From NCBI RefSeq assembly GCF_000473065.1, contig NZ_AXAZ01000054.1, positions 1 to 56,542 of the forward strand: a stretch of 56,542 nt of DNA, read 5' to 3'. Positions 7,470-16,818 of this stretch are shown piece by piece. The notes below the pieces were generated by a model. That model searched no databases. It was given only the letters and a program-made list of their open reading frames with translations, and was not told the origin of the DNA. Both the position numbers and the translations under genes were made by a program. Every line of letters begins with the position of its first letter. Position 1 is the stretch's first letter. The stretch comes from Bradyrhizobium sp. WSM1743 (GTDB lineage: Bacteria; Pseudomonadota; Alphaproteobacteria; Rhizobiales; Xanthobacteraceae).

Positions 7470-8533
7470 TCCCGTCCCTCGTCCTTCGGATCGGCCTTGC
7501 TGTCGCGTACCAGGCGCTCCACCGCGATGATCTCCTTGAACCACTGTTTGGTCGGCTTGGCGAAATGTCCGCCCCAGCGACCGCCCGGCGGGATGTCGTC
7601 CTTGACCGCGCTCATCGCCGTCACCTGGGCCCGGTCGCCGATCTTGAGGTGATTGTTGATGCCAACCTTCGCTCCGAGCGCCACGTTGTCGCCGATGGTC
7701 AGGCTGCCCGCGAGGCCGATCTGGGCCGCCAGCAGGCAGTGCCGGCCGATCGTCACATTGTGGCCGATCTGGACCTGATTGTCGATTTTGGTCCCCTCGC
7801 CGATCACGGTGTCGCGCAAGGAGCCACGGTCGATCGTGGTGTTGGCGCCGACCTCGACGTCGTTCTGGATCAGCACTCGTCCGGTCTGCGGCACCTTCAG
7901 ATGGCCCTCGGGACCGAAGAAGATGAAGCCGTAGCCGTCCTGCCCGATCGAGCAGCCCGGATGGATCAGCACGTTGTTGCCGATCAGGGCGCACTGGATC
8001 GCGGTGCGTGCGCCGACATTGCAGTCCCGGCCGATCTTGACGCCGGGGCCGATCACCGCTCCGACGCCGATCACGGTGCCGCTGCCGATCTCGACGTCCG
8101 GGCCGATTACGGCGAGCGGATCGACGACCACGCCGTCCTCGAGCCGGGCCGAGGGATCGATGATCGCCGAGGGCGCGATACCGTCATTGCCGACCCAGGA
8201 TTGCGGCCGCAGCGCTTCGCCGTGCCACTCCCGCGCGATCCGGACGAAGGCGCGGAACGGCTGCGCGACCCGCAACACGGCCACATGCGCGGGCACCTCG
8301 GCCTCGAAGCGCGGGCTGACCAGACAGGCCCCCGCCTTGGTCGCCCTGAGCTGATCGGCATATTTGAGGTTGTCGAAGAATGCCAGATGCATCGGGCCCG
8401 CTTCGTCGAGCGAAGCAAGGCCGGTGATGACGTGGCTGCCCCTGTCGGGGTCGACCAGCTGCGCCTTGGCCAGCGTGGCAATCTCGGCCAACGCTGTGGC
8501 AGGCGGCTTTGTGAAGAAGGTCGGCTGCGCCAT
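7466..8533 (-). CDS. lpxD: UDP-3-O-(3-hydroxyacyl)glucosamine N-acyltransferase LpxD
   Basis: Adds the N-linked 3-hydroxyacyl chain in the third lipid A step. The 355-residue protein has an N-terminal uridine-binding domain (KAQLVDPDRGSHVITGLASL, HLAFFDNLKY) followed by hexapeptide repeats from about residue 105, the IGQDGYGFIFFG loop and the catalytic-His segment VQIGHNVTIGRHC. ATG at 8533 (MAQPTFFTKPP) is chosen because the 24 residues upstream in frame have no family character. It is followed by fabZ with a 4-base overlap and preceded by bamA. Confidence 0.95.
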   Translation of the reverse strand: MAQPTFFTKPPATALAEIATLAKAQLVDPDRGSHVITGLASLDEAGPMHLAFFDNLKYADQLRATKAGACLVSPRFEAEVPAHVAVLRVAQPFRAFVRIAREWHGEALRPQSWVGNDGIAPSAIIDPSARLEDGVVVDPLAVIGPDVEIGSGTVIGVGAVIGPGVKIGRDCNVGARTAIQCALIGNNVLIHPGCSIGQDGYGFIFFGPEGHLKVPQTGRVLIQNDVEVGANTTIDRGSLRDTVIGEGTKIDNQVQIGHNVTIGRHCLLAAQIGLAGSLTIGDNVALGAKVGINNHLKIGDRAQVTAMSAVKDDIPPGGRWGGHFAKPTKQWFKEIIAVERLVRDSKADPKDEGRE

Positions 8534-8658
8534 TCCACCCCGTCGCGGTCCGGCTTCGGCATGAAGCGGTCGGGCCGCATCATGCCTCATGTCTTGGATT
8601 GGCACGATCCCTTTCGGAAACCGGCTCCAGAGATCCGGATCGTGCCGTGCTGATCGAA

Positions 8659-11199
8659 CTAGAACGTGGTGCCGCCGCCGAACCGGAACTCCTGGGTGCG
8701 GTCGTACTTGCCCTTGGTGAGCGGCACGGCGTAGTCGAAGCGCAGCGGACCGAACGGCGACTGCCAGATCAAGCCGACACCGACCGAGGAGCGGACCACC
8801 TTGCTGTCGTCATAGACGAGGCCGGTACAGGTTCCGGTGCTCGACGGATTGACGGTCGATGGTATACAGCCCGGCACATTGACCTCGTTGGTGGCGGTCC
8901 AGCTCGTCGGTCCCTTGTAATCGTAGAGGCCGCCGGCATCGGCATAGACCGCGCCCTTCAGACCCACTTCCTTCGGCAGGAACCAGAACGGCATCTGCAG
9001 TTCGAGCGAAGCGCCCCAATACTTGGTGCCGCCGAGCGCATCCTGCGTACCAAAGGGGTTCAAGTCGCGCGGGCCGATGCCGTTCGGGGCAAAGCCGCGG
9101 ACCAGGTTCGGGCCCATCTGGAAGTGGTCGAGCATGCGCAAGTCGCTGCCGATCTTGTTCAGCATGCCGCTCTGCAGGCGTACGAGGCCGACGATGTCCG
9201 ACACCAGCGGTGTGTAGTACTTCGCATCGATGACCGACTTCAGATAGGACACGTCGCCGCCGACGCCGGCGAAATCCTGGCGGAAGTCGATGAGCAGACC
9301 GTCGGTGGGGTTCTTGTTGTTGTCCAGCGTGTTGTAGGTCAGCGTATAGCCGAGCGCCGAGGTCAGGGTCTTGCCGTTGGCAAGCTCCCTGCGCACCGGC
9401 AGTGAGGCTTCACCGTCGCTGTAGCAGCCTAGGCCATTTGTCGAAGCAAGGCTAATACCATTCGCATTGGCAAAGGCTGGGCTCGGATTGAACGATGGAT
9501 TTGCGCTGCCGTCGGGCAGAAACTGCACGTTATTACAGTTCGCCAAGTAGTTCGGCAGCGTGATTTCCTGCTGATAGATCGAGTAGCGCAGTTGGAGCGC
9601 CAGATCTTCACGCAAGGAGAAGCCGAGACGCGGCGAGAAGCCGAGCGTCTTCGTGCCGTAGGAGATGTAGCTGTTGGACAGCTGCTGGCGCTGATAGAGG
9701 TCGAGGCCGAGCGCGACGCGGTAGTCGAGCAGATACGGCTCGACGAACGACAGCGAATAGCCGCGGGCGTATTGGCCATAGGTCACCGACGCCTTGGCGA
9801 ACAAGCCGCGGCCGAGCAGATTGCGCTCGGAGACCGAAACTTCGGCCAGCGCACCGTCGGTGGTGGAGTAACCGCCCGAGATCGAGAAGTCGCCGGTCGA
9901 TTTCTCTTCCATGTCGACGATCAGGATGACGCGGTCGCTCGAGGAGCCCGGCTCGGTCGTGATCTTCACGCTCTTGAAATAGTCGAGATTCTTCAGGCGC
10001 CGCTCGGCACGGTCGACCAGCGCGCGGTTGTAGGCGTCACCTTCCGAGATGTCGAACTCGCGGCGGATCACGTAGTCGCGCGTGCGGGTGTTGCCGCGCA
10101 GGTTGATGCGCTCGATATAGGTGCGCGGGCCCTCGTCGATGTTGAAAACGACGGACACGGTGTGCGCTTCGAAGTTGCGGTCGCCGCCGGGCCGAACCAC
10201 GGCGAAGGCATAGCCGCGGCGCGAGGCCTCGATCTGCATCTCCTCGACCGACTTCTCGACCGATTCGACGTTGTAGAGCGAGCCGACATTGACGCGCGAA
10301 TAGGCGCGCATCGAGGACGGATCGAAGTTCGGGATGCTGGAGCGGAAGTCGACCGCGCCGACGCGGTATTGCGCGCCTTCCTCGATCTTGAAGGTGACGT
10401 TGAAGCCCTTCTTCTCCGGATCGTATTCGGTGAGCGCAGCCACCACCTGGACGTCGGCAAAGCCGTTCTTGAGGTAGAAGCGGCGGATCAGGTCGCGGTC
10501 GGCTTCGACGCGGTCGGGATCATAGATGTCGCCGCTGGCGAGGAAGCTCAAGAGGTTCGATTCACGCGTCTTGATCACGTCGCGCAGGCGGTAGGACGAG
10601 AACGCATTGTTGCCGACGAACTCGATCGACTTGACGCCGGTCTTGGCGCCCTCCTCGATCGTAAAAATGAGGTCGACGCGGTTGTTCGGCTGCTCGATGA
10701 TCTCGGGCGTGACGCGCACGTCATAGCGGCCGGAGCGGCGATAGATTTCGGCGATTCGCAGCGTGTCGGACTGCACCATGGCGCGGGAGAAGGTGCCGCG
10801 CGCCTTGGACTGGACTTCAGCGGTGAGCTGCTCGTCCTTGATCTTCTTGTTGCCCTCGAAGGCGATGCGGCCGATCACCGGGTTTTCCACCACGGAGACG
10901 ATGATCTGGCCGCCGGAACCGCGGTTGATCCTGACGTCCTGGAACAGGCCGGTCTCGATCAACGCCTTGAGGCCGTCGTCGATGGCGGCCTGATCCAGCC
11001 GGCCGCCCGGACCCGGCTTGAAATAGGAGCGGATCGTCTCCACCTCGACGCGGCGATTTCCCTCGACGGAAATCGACTGAACGGTCTGAGCGAGCGCAGA
11101 CGAAGACACCAAAACAGCCCCAACCGGGGCAACCACCGGCGCGCCGAACAAGATCAGGGTTGCGAGCAAGCCCCCCCGGAGTCGCAGTCCAAACTTCAT
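8659..11199 (-). CDS. bamA: Outer-membrane protein assembly factor BamA
   Basis: Central component of the BAM complex, which folds beta-barrel proteins into the outer membrane. About 846 residues: signal peptide ending near SSSALAQ, POTRA repeats in the first half (VQSISVEGNRRVEVETIRSY marks the first), then a 16-strand barrel with a C-terminal strand ending in phenylalanine (FRFGGGTTF), the BAM recognition signature. ATG at 11199 (MKFGLRLRGG) gives a clean signal peptide; ATG at 11220 is an alternative. It lies between rseP and lpxD, the usual alphaproteobacterial envelope order. Confidence 0.96.
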   Translation of the reverse strand: MKFGLRLRGGLLATLILFGAPVVAPVGAVLVSSSALAQTVQSISVEGNRRVEVETIRSYFKPGPGGRLDQAAIDDGLKALIETGLFQDVRINRGSGGQIIVSVVENPVIGRIAFEGNKKIKDEQLTAEVQSKARGTFSRAMVQSDTLRIAEIYRRSGRYDVRVTPEIIEQPNNRVDLIFTIEEGAKTGVKSIEFVGNNAFSSYRLRDVIKTRESNLLSFLASGDIYDPDRVEADRDLIRRFYLKNGFADVQVVAALTEYDPEKKGFNVTFKIEEGAQYRVGAVDFRSSIPNFDPSSMRAYSRVNVGSLYNVESVEKSVEEMQIEASRRGYAFAVVRPGGDRNFEAHTVSVVFNIDEGPRTYIERINLRGNTRTRDYVIRREFDISEGDAYNRALVDRAERRLKNLDYFKSVKITTEPGSSSDRVILIVDMEEKSTGDFSISGGYSTTDGALAEVSVSERNLLGRGLFAKASVTYGQYARGYSLSFVEPYLLDYRVALGLDLYQRQQLSNSYISYGTKTLGFSPRLGFSLREDLALQLRYSIYQQEITLPNYLANCNNVQFLPDGSANPSFNPSPAFANANGISLASTNGLGCYSDGEASLPVRRELANGKTLTSALGYTLTYNTLDNNKNPTDGLLIDFRQDFAGVGGDVSYLKSVIDAKYYTPLVSDIVGLVRLQSGMLNKIGSDLRMLDHFQMGPNLVRGFAPNGIGPRDLNPFGTQDALGGTKYWGASLELQMPFWFLPKEVGLKGAVYADAGGLYDYKGPTSWTATNEVNVPGCIPSTVNPSSTGTCTGLVYDDSKVVRSSVGVGLIWQSPFGPLRFDYAVPLTKGKYDRTQEFRFGGGTTF

Positions 11200-11375
11200 C
11201 GCGCAACGCGCCCTTATCATTCCGTGCCAGACCCAACCCCAACGCCGGTCCGGAGATTCCCCAAGTTCAGGCCGCTTGTAGCCAATTTCGCCGACGCCGC
11301 AAACGGCCGAAAGCGCCGTAATTTCAATTTCATTCCAGGACGTTGCTCAACAGCAACGCCACAAAAAAGCCCCTA

Positions 11376-12527
11376 TCAGGAAGCGGCCATCCGCAGGATG
11401 TCGTTGTAGGTCGCAAACACCATCAACATCAGCACCAGACCGAGCCCGATTCGGAACCCCATCTCCTGGGTCCGCTCGGACAAGGGCCGGCCCCGGACCA
11501 CCTCGGCCGCATAGAACATCAGGTGGCCGCCATCGAGCAGCGGGATCGGGAACAGATTCAACAGGCCGATCGAGACCGACAGCACCGCGCAGAGATTGAT
11601 CACGAACTGGAACCCGGCGCTGGCCGCCTGCCCCGACATCTTCGCGATTCCCAGGACGCCGCTGACCTCGTTCGGATTGCCCTGTCCGACGAACAGCGAG
11701 CCCAGGAACTTGAAGGTGCTGGTGATGATGAACCAGACCTGCTCGACCCCGATCTTGAGCGCTTCACCGATGCCGACCGGAGTGGTCGAGGCCTCCCCGG
11801 CCTGCGACTTGTGCTCGACACCGAGCACGCCGAGACGGTGACTGTTGCCAAACGGATCCTTGCGCTCGAGCAGCGCCGGGGTCGCGGTCAGCGAGACGAT
11901 GGCGCCTTCACGCTTCACCCGGAAGGTAAGCGCCGAACCGGCGTTCATCGCAACGATTCGCTGCATGTCGGCAAAGCTCTCGATCGGCTTGCCGTCGATC
12001 TGGACGACGACGTCGCCGATCTTGAAGCCGGCAGCGGCGGCCGCGCCATCGGCGACGACACCGTCGACCCGCGCAATCGTGCTCGGCTTGCCGTAATAGA
12101 GGGCCATGCCGGCGAAGATCAGCGCGCCCAGGATGAAATTGGCGACCGGTCCGGCCGCGACGATGGCGGCACGCGGGCCGACCTTCTTGTGATGGAAGCT
12201 GCCGGCGCGCTCCTCAGCCGTCATGGCCGCGAGCGTCTGGGCCGACGGGGTCGAGGCCTCGCTCTCGTCGCCGAAGAACTTGACGTAGCCGCCGAGCGGG
12301 ATCGCCGAGATCTTCCAGCGGGTGCCGTGGCGGTCGTTGAAGCCAACCAGCTCAGGCCCGAACCCGAGCGAAAAGGTTAATACGCGTACGCCCGCCCAGC
12401 GCGCGACCAGGAAATGGCCGAGCTCGTGGAAGAACACGACGATGGTCAGGACGAACAGGAAGGGAACCGCGTAGCCGAGGAGCCCATGGCTCAACGTATT
12501 GAAACTATGGACGAAAAAGTCGATCAT
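11376..12527 (-). CDS. rseP: Site-2 metalloprotease RseP
   Basis: Intramembrane zinc metalloprotease that cleaves anti-sigma factors and remnant signal peptides in the inner membrane. 383 residues with HELGH at 34-38 inside the first membrane segment, a central PDZ domain (VDGVVADGAAAAAGFKIGD, VQIDGKPIESF) and the second zinc ligand motif LLDGGHL near the C-terminus. The ATG at 12527 gives MIDFF and a correct first membrane helix. Gene order dxr-rseP-bamA is the standard one. Confidence 0.96.
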   Translation of the reverse strand: MIDFFVHSFNTLSHGLLGYAVPFLFVLTIVVFFHELGHFLVARWAGVRVLTFSLGFGPELVGFNDRHGTRWKISAIPLGGYVKFFGDESEASTPSAQTLAAMTAEERAGSFHHKKVGPRAAIVAAGPVANFILGALIFAGMALYYGKPSTIARVDGVVADGAAAAAGFKIGDVVVQIDGKPIESFADMQRIVAMNAGSALTFRVKREGAIVSLTATPALLERKDPFGNSHRLGVLGVEHKSQAGEASTTPVGIGEALKIGVEQVWFIITSTFKFLGSLFVGQGNPNEVSGVLGIAKMSGQAASAGFQFVINLCAVLSVSIGLLNLFPIPLLDGGHLMFYAAEVVRGRPLSERTQEMGFRIGLGLVLMLMVFATYNDILRMAAS

Positions 12528-12571
12528 CGATTTCCCTCACCCAGCGCCGCAAGGCCCTGGTTCCGAACCAA

Positions 12572-13795
12572 CTAGGATGCCTTTAAGGCAATTTGAGGCA
12601 ATAGGGCGGCAGCCCTATTTCGCGCAACATGGTCAACGGAGATTGCGTCGTCGGCGGACGTCAGGGGGGCCTGGTTCCCGCCTCTGATCCAATCGTCAAG
12701 GGTCGCCTCGACCAGCCGGGCAATCGCGCCGAACCGGATCTTGCCGGCGATGAAGGCGGCGACCGCGACCTCGTTGGCGGCATTATAAACGGTGGTGGCC
12801 CCCTTCCCGGTCCGGAGCGAATCGTAGGCCAGCCGTAGTCCAGGGAACCGCTCGAAGTCCGGCGCTTCGAAAGTCAGCTGACCGATCTTGGCGAGGTCAA
12901 GCTTGGCCGCCGGTCCCTTGATGCGGTCGGGCCAGCCGAGGCAATGCGCGATCGGCGTCCTCATGTCGGGCGCGCCGAGCTGGGCCACGACCGAGCAGTC
13001 GGAAAACTCGACCATGCCGTGGATGATCGACTGCGGATGAACGAGGACGTCGATCTCGTCCGGCGCGAGCGCGAACAAGTAGGATGCTTCGATCACCTCG
13101 AGCCCCTTGTTCATCATCGAGGCGGAATCGATCGTGATCTTCTGGCCCATGCTCCAATTCGGATGCTTCAGGGCCTGCTCGAGCGTCGCCTGCTCGATGT
13201 CGGCAGGCTTCCAGGTGCGGAACGGGCCGCCGGAGGCGGTGATGATGACACGGACGAGCTCGTCGCGATTGCCTGAGCTCAGCGCCTGGAACAGCGCATT
13301 GTGCTCGGAATCGGCCGGCAGGATGCAGGCGCCCGCCTTTGCCGCGCGCTGCATGAAGAAATCGCCGGCACAGACCAGACACTCCTTGTTGGCAAGCGCG
13401 ACATGAGCGCCGCGGTCGACCGCCGCCAGCGCCGGCTTCAGTCCGGCGGCGCCGCTCACAGCCGCCATCACCCAGTCGGCCGGACACGCGCCTGCCTCGA
13501 TCACCGCGCTTTCGCCGGCGCCGCATTCGGTGCTGGTGCCCGCGAGTGCGGCCTTGAGCTCCGCTAGCTTGGAGCTGTCGGCGATCGCCACAAAGCGCGC
13601 GGAGAATTCCTTGGCGAGCTTGGCCAGTGCTGCGACATTGCCGTTCGCCGTCAGCGCCTCGACACGGTAGCGCTCGGGCGCCGCGCGCAGCAAATCCATC
13701 GTGCTGTCGCCGATCGAGCCGGTGGCGCCGAGGACCGTGACGCTGCGGACGGCGGACGCCGCAAGCCTGTTGTTACGCAATGGGACCGCGCTCAT
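12572..13795 (-). CDS. dxr: 1-deoxy-D-xylulose 5-phosphate reductoisomerase
   Basis: Converts DXP to MEP with NADPH, the committed step of non-mevalonate isoprenoid synthesis. 407 residues; the NADPH site is VLGATGSIGDSTMDLL near the N-terminus, followed by ALANKECLVCAGDFF and the metal/substrate region LPADSEHNALFQ. HPQSIIHGMVEF and AANEVAVAAFIAGKI are also family blocks. ATG at 13795 is used; the 40 residues upstream in frame overlap cdsA and are not family-like. The neighbouring uppS uses the isoprenoid product. Confidence 0.96.
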   Translation of the reverse strand: MSAVPLRNNRLAASAVRSVTVLGATGSIGDSTMDLLRAAPERYRVEALTANGNVAALAKLAKEFSARFVAIADSSKLAELKAALAGTSTECGAGESAVIEAGACPADWVMAAVSGAAGLKPALAAVDRGAHVALANKECLVCAGDFFMQRAAKAGACILPADSEHNALFQALSSGNRDELVRVIITASGGPFRTWKPADIEQATLEQALKHPNWSMGQKITIDSASMMNKGLEVIEASYLFALAPDEIDVLVHPQSIIHGMVEFSDCSVVAQLGAPDMRTPIAHCLGWPDRIKGPAAKLDLAKIGQLTFEAPDFERFPGLRLAYDSLRTGKGATTVYNAANEVAVAAFIAGKIRFGAIARLVEATLDDWIRGGNQAPLTSADDAISVDHVARNRAAALLPQIALKAS

Positions 13796-13799
13796 TTCC

Positions 13800-14642
13800 T
13801 CACCAAACCATAAGACCGCTTCCGGCGCTATGCACACCATGGCGGACAAAGCCGATAATCCATGCCGCCAGGATGGCGGCGACAAAACCGTCCAGGCGGT
13901 CCATAAGCCCGCCATGGCCGGGAATTAAGTGACTGGAATCCTTGACACCGAAGCGCCGCTTCACTGCGGATTCGAAGAGATCGCCGAGTTGCGAGACCAC
14001 CGACAGGACGGCGCTGACGACCAGCAGTGGAACCGCCTTCCCGATCCCGCCCGCGGCAAAGCCGGCCGCAACCGCAAGGCTCGCCGCAAAGCCGCCGAGC
14101 GCTCCGGCCCAGGTTTTTTTCGGGCTCACGCGCGGCCATAATTTCGGACCGCCGATGCTGCGGCCGGCGAAATAGCCGCCGATATCGGTCGCCCACACCA
14201 CGAGCAGCACGAACATCAGCGCGGAGAAGCCGTTGACGAGATCCTTCCGCACCAGGATCGAGGCCAGCAGCGCCGCCGCTGCATAGGCAAAGCCCGTCGC
14301 CGCCCAGACGAACTTGCCTCGCGCAATCAGCATCACGATCGCACCGCCGATGCAGCCGGTGATGACGGCGGTCTTCAGCGCACCGAAGGTCACGCAGAAT
14401 CCCATGGTGGCGATGACGATGGTCCCCACCCCCGTCAGTGCGACCGAGCTCGCGCCCACCACCGTCAGCCATTCCGCGAACAGGCCGATCGACACCAGGG
14501 TGACGAGAAGTGCCCAAAGCCAGCCGCCGGCGTAGGCGAGCGCAATGGCAAGCGGCGCCAGCACCAGACCTGCGAGGACTCGCAGCACGAGATTGCTCGG
14601 GGCAGGCTTAGAGCCCGCCGGTGCGGCGTCGGGTTCGCTCAC
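13800..14642 (-). CDS. cdsA: Phosphatidate cytidylyltransferase CdsA
   Basis: Makes CDP-diacylglycerol from phosphatidate and CTP in the inner membrane. 280 residues with about eight hydrophobic segments and the family signature SQLGDLFESAVKRR followed by GVKDSSHLIPGHGGLMDRLD near the C-terminus. It starts with GTG at 14640-14642, overlapping the uppS stop by four bases (GTGA), so translation is coupled. Five bases separate its stop from the dxr start. Confidence 0.95.
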   Translation of the reverse strand: MSEPDAAPAGSKPAPSNLVLRVLAGLVLAPLAIALAYAGGWLWALLVTLVSIGLFAEWLTVVGASSVALTGVGTIVIATMGFCVTFGALKTAVITGCIGGAIVMLIARGKFVWAATGFAYAAAALLASILVRKDLVNGFSALMFVLLVVWATDIGGYFAGRSIGGPKLWPRVSPKKTWAGALGGFAASLAVAAGFAAGGIGKAVPLLVVSAVLSVVSQLGDLFESAVKRRFGVKDSSHLIPGHGGLMDRLDGFVAAILAAWIIGFVRHGVHSAGSGLMVW

Positions 14643-15397
14643 GAGGCAGTTTTCGCGACCAGGCCGCCAAAACGGCGCTCGCGCCTGGCAAATTCGGCGA
14701 TCGCGCTCTCAAGCGCAGCCTTGTCGAAGTCGGGCCAGTGGATCGGAACGAACACGAGCTCGCTATAGGCGGCCTGCCACATCAGGAAATTGGACAGGCG
14801 CTGCTCGCCGCTGGTGCGGATGATGAGATCGGGATCGGGAATGTCGGGCGCGTCGAGATGCGCGCCCAGTGTCTCGGAGTCGATCGTGGCAGGATCGCGC
14901 CTGCCTTCCGCAACCTCGCGGGCGAGCTTTTGCGCCGCTTTCGCGATCTCCTGCCGCGAGCCGTAGTTGAAGGCGACGACGAGCGTCAGGCGCGTGTTGT
15001 CGCGCGTCAGCTCCTCGGCCTCGTTGAGCAACGCGCAGATGTCGCTCTCGAGCCCCTCGCGCTCGCCGATGATGCGAACCTTGACGCCGTCGCGATGCAG
15101 GCTCGCCAGATCGTTGCGGATGAAGCGCCGCAGCAGCCCGAACAGGTCGCCTATCTCGCTCGCCGGGCGCGACCAGTTCTCCGAAGAGAACGAGAAGATG
15201 GTGAGATAGCGAATGCCGAGCTCGTGCGAGGCGCGCACCACGCGGCGCAGCGCGTCCACACCGCGGCGATGTCCTTCCGCACGCGGCAAGCCGCGTGCGG
15301 CCGCCCAACGCCCGTTGCCATCCATGATGATGGCGACATGCGCAGGCGCTTCGGACCTATCAGGTCCTTCCGTTGCGGGCGCGGTGGCGTTGGACAT
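14639..15397 (-). CDS. uppS: Undecaprenyl diphosphate synthase UppS
   Basis: A cis-prenyltransferase that builds the C55 lipid carrier for peptidoglycan and O-antigen from isopentenyl and farnesyl diphosphate. 252 residues with the catalytic-Asp motif HVAIIMDGNGRWA, EGHRRGVDALR, FSSENWSRP and the C-terminal DLIIRTSGEQRLSNFLMWQ. ATG at 15397 begins a short polar N-terminus before the first beta strand. It is 12 bases downstream of frr. Confidence 0.96.
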   Translation of the reverse strand: MSNATAPATEGPDRSEAPAHVAIIMDGNGRWAAARGLPRAEGHRRGVDALRRVVRASHELGIRYLTIFSFSSENWSRPASEIGDLFGLLRRFIRNDLASLHRDGVKVRIIGEREGLESDICALLNEAEELTRDNTRLTLVVAFNYGSRQEIAKAAQKLAREVAEGRRDPATIDSETLGAHLDAPDIPDPDLIIRTSGEQRLSNFLMWQAAYSELVFVPIHWPDFDKAALESAIAEFARRERRFGGLVAKTAS

Positions 15398-15409
15398 AAA
15401 GGCGATGCC

Positions 15410-15973
15410 TTAAACGGTGAGGATTTCTTTTTCCTTGGCGGCCAGCAACTGGTCGATCTCGGCGATGGTGCCGTCGGTCGCCTTCTGCACCTCGTCGGCG
15501 TGACGCTTCTGATCGTCCTCCGACATCTCGTGATTCTTCTCGAGCTTCTTGAGCACGTCGAGACCATCGCGGCGCACATGGCGCGCGGCGACCTTGGCGG
15601 CTTCCGCGTATTTGTGCGCGACCTTCACCAGCTCCTTGCGGCGCTCCTCGTTGAGCTCGGGGATGCGCAGGCGCAGCACCTGCCCCTCGGTCGCCGGCGA
15701 CAGGCCGAGATTCGAATCGACGATCGCCTTCTCCACCGCCTTGACCATCGACTTGTCCCAGACCTGCACCGAGATCAGCCGAGGCTCCGGCACGCTGACG
15801 GTGGCGAGCTGATTGAGTGGCATGTGACTGCCATAGGCCTCGACCTGCACCGGATCGAGCATCGAGGCGGAGGCGCGGCCGGTGCGCAGGCCGCCGAGCT
15901 CGTGCTTGAGGGACTGGACGGCGCCCTGCATGCGGCGCTTCACTTCGTTGAGGTCGAAATTACCCGTGGCCAT
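15410..15973 (-). CDS. frr: Ribosome recycling factor
   Basis: Splits post-termination ribosomes together with EF-G. 187 residues of the all-helical plus beta-domain family: LNEVKRRMQGAVQSLKHEL, LRTGRASASMLDPVQVEAYG, then the long C-terminal helix EERRKELVKVAHKYAEAAKV. ATG at 15973 is preferred over the preceding GTG because GGAG lies 7 bases upstream. The order pyrH-frr-uppS is conserved in most bacteria. Confidence 0.97.
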   Translation of the reverse strand: MATGNFDLNEVKRRMQGAVQSLKHELGGLRTGRASASMLDPVQVEAYGSHMPLNQLATVSVPEPRLISVQVWDKSMVKAVEKAIVDSNLGLSPATEGQVLRLRIPELNEERRKELVKVAHKYAEAAKVAARHVRRDGLDVLKKLEKNHEMSEDDQKRHADEVQKATDGTIAEIDQLLAAKEKEILTV

Positions 15974-16040
15974 CACGTTTCTCCTTCAAAATCCCGGCGA
16001 CCTCACCACGCCCTTCCCTCGGGGCGCGGCGGATGAGCCG

Positions 16041-16757
16041 TCAGCCGGCGACGATGGTTCCGTGGCCGACGCCACGCAGAATCGCGCCGATCGAGCCCGG
16101 CTCCGCGATCGAGAACACAATGATAGGCAGCGATGTCTCGCGGGCAAGCGCGAAGGCGGTCGCATCCATCACCTTGTAGCCGCCCGCGATCGCCTGCGAA
16201 TGCGTCAGCCGGTCGAACCGCGTGGCGCTCGGATCCTTCTTCGGGTCGGCCGAGTAGACGCCATCGACATTGGTCGCCTTCAGGACCGCCTCCGCGCCGA
16301 TCTCGGCGGCGCGGAGCACCGCGGTCGTATCGGTGGTGAAATACGGATTGCCGGTTCCGCCGCCGAGCAGCACGATCCGGCCCTCCGCGAGGTATTTGTG
16401 CGCCGCAGTGCGGGTGAACAGCTCGGAGATCTCGGGCATGACGAAGGCCGACAGCGTGCGCGCCGGCGTGCCCTTGCGCTCGATCGCCGCTTCCAGCGCG
16501 AGGCAGTTCATCACGGTGGCGAGCATGCCCATGGTGTCGCCGGTCGTGCGCGACACCCCGCGGGAGGAGACCTCGACGCCGCGAACCATGTTGCCGCCGC
16601 CGATCACGACCGCAACCTCGGTGCCGAGACGGCGGGCGGCGATGAGATCGTCCGCAACCCGGTCGATGGTCGGCTGATCGATGCCAAACCCCTGCTGTCC
16701 CGCGAGATATTCGCCGGACAGCTTGATCACGACGCGACGATAGACCGGATCAGTCAT
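16041..16757 (-). CDS. pyrH: UMP kinase
   Basis: Phosphorylates UMP to UDP, the entry to UTP and CTP. 238 residues of the amino-acid-kinase fold: RRVVIKLSGEYLAG (ATP loop), VVIGGGNMVRG, and the C-terminal TNVDGVYSADPKKDPSATRF. ATG at 16757 gives MTDPVYRRV; upstream in-frame codons overlap the tsf intergenic region and have no family similarity. Sixty-one bases separate it from tsf. Confidence 0.97.
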   Translation of the reverse strand: MTDPVYRRVVIKLSGEYLAGQQGFGIDQPTIDRVADDLIAARRLGTEVAVVIGGGNMVRGVEVSSRGVSRTTGDTMGMLATVMNCLALEAAIERKGTPARTLSAFVMPEISELFTRTAAHKYLAEGRIVLLGGGTGNPYFTTDTTAVLRAAEIGAEAVLKATNVDGVYSADPKKDPSATRFDRLTHSQAIAGGYKVMDATAFALARETSLPIIVFSIAEPGSIGAILRGVGHGTIVAG

Positions 16758-16818
16758 GGGCACTTTCCTTGTCCGGGCGCCGCTTCCGGCGGCACGCCGG
16801 AAGGAGGTGTTCCGGCGC

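Noticed and set aside
8599..11409. Long plus-strand frames over bamA (8599-9405 and 9592-11409)
   Set aside because: They are antisense shadows of bamA with no ribosome site or domain pattern, caused by GC-rich third positions.
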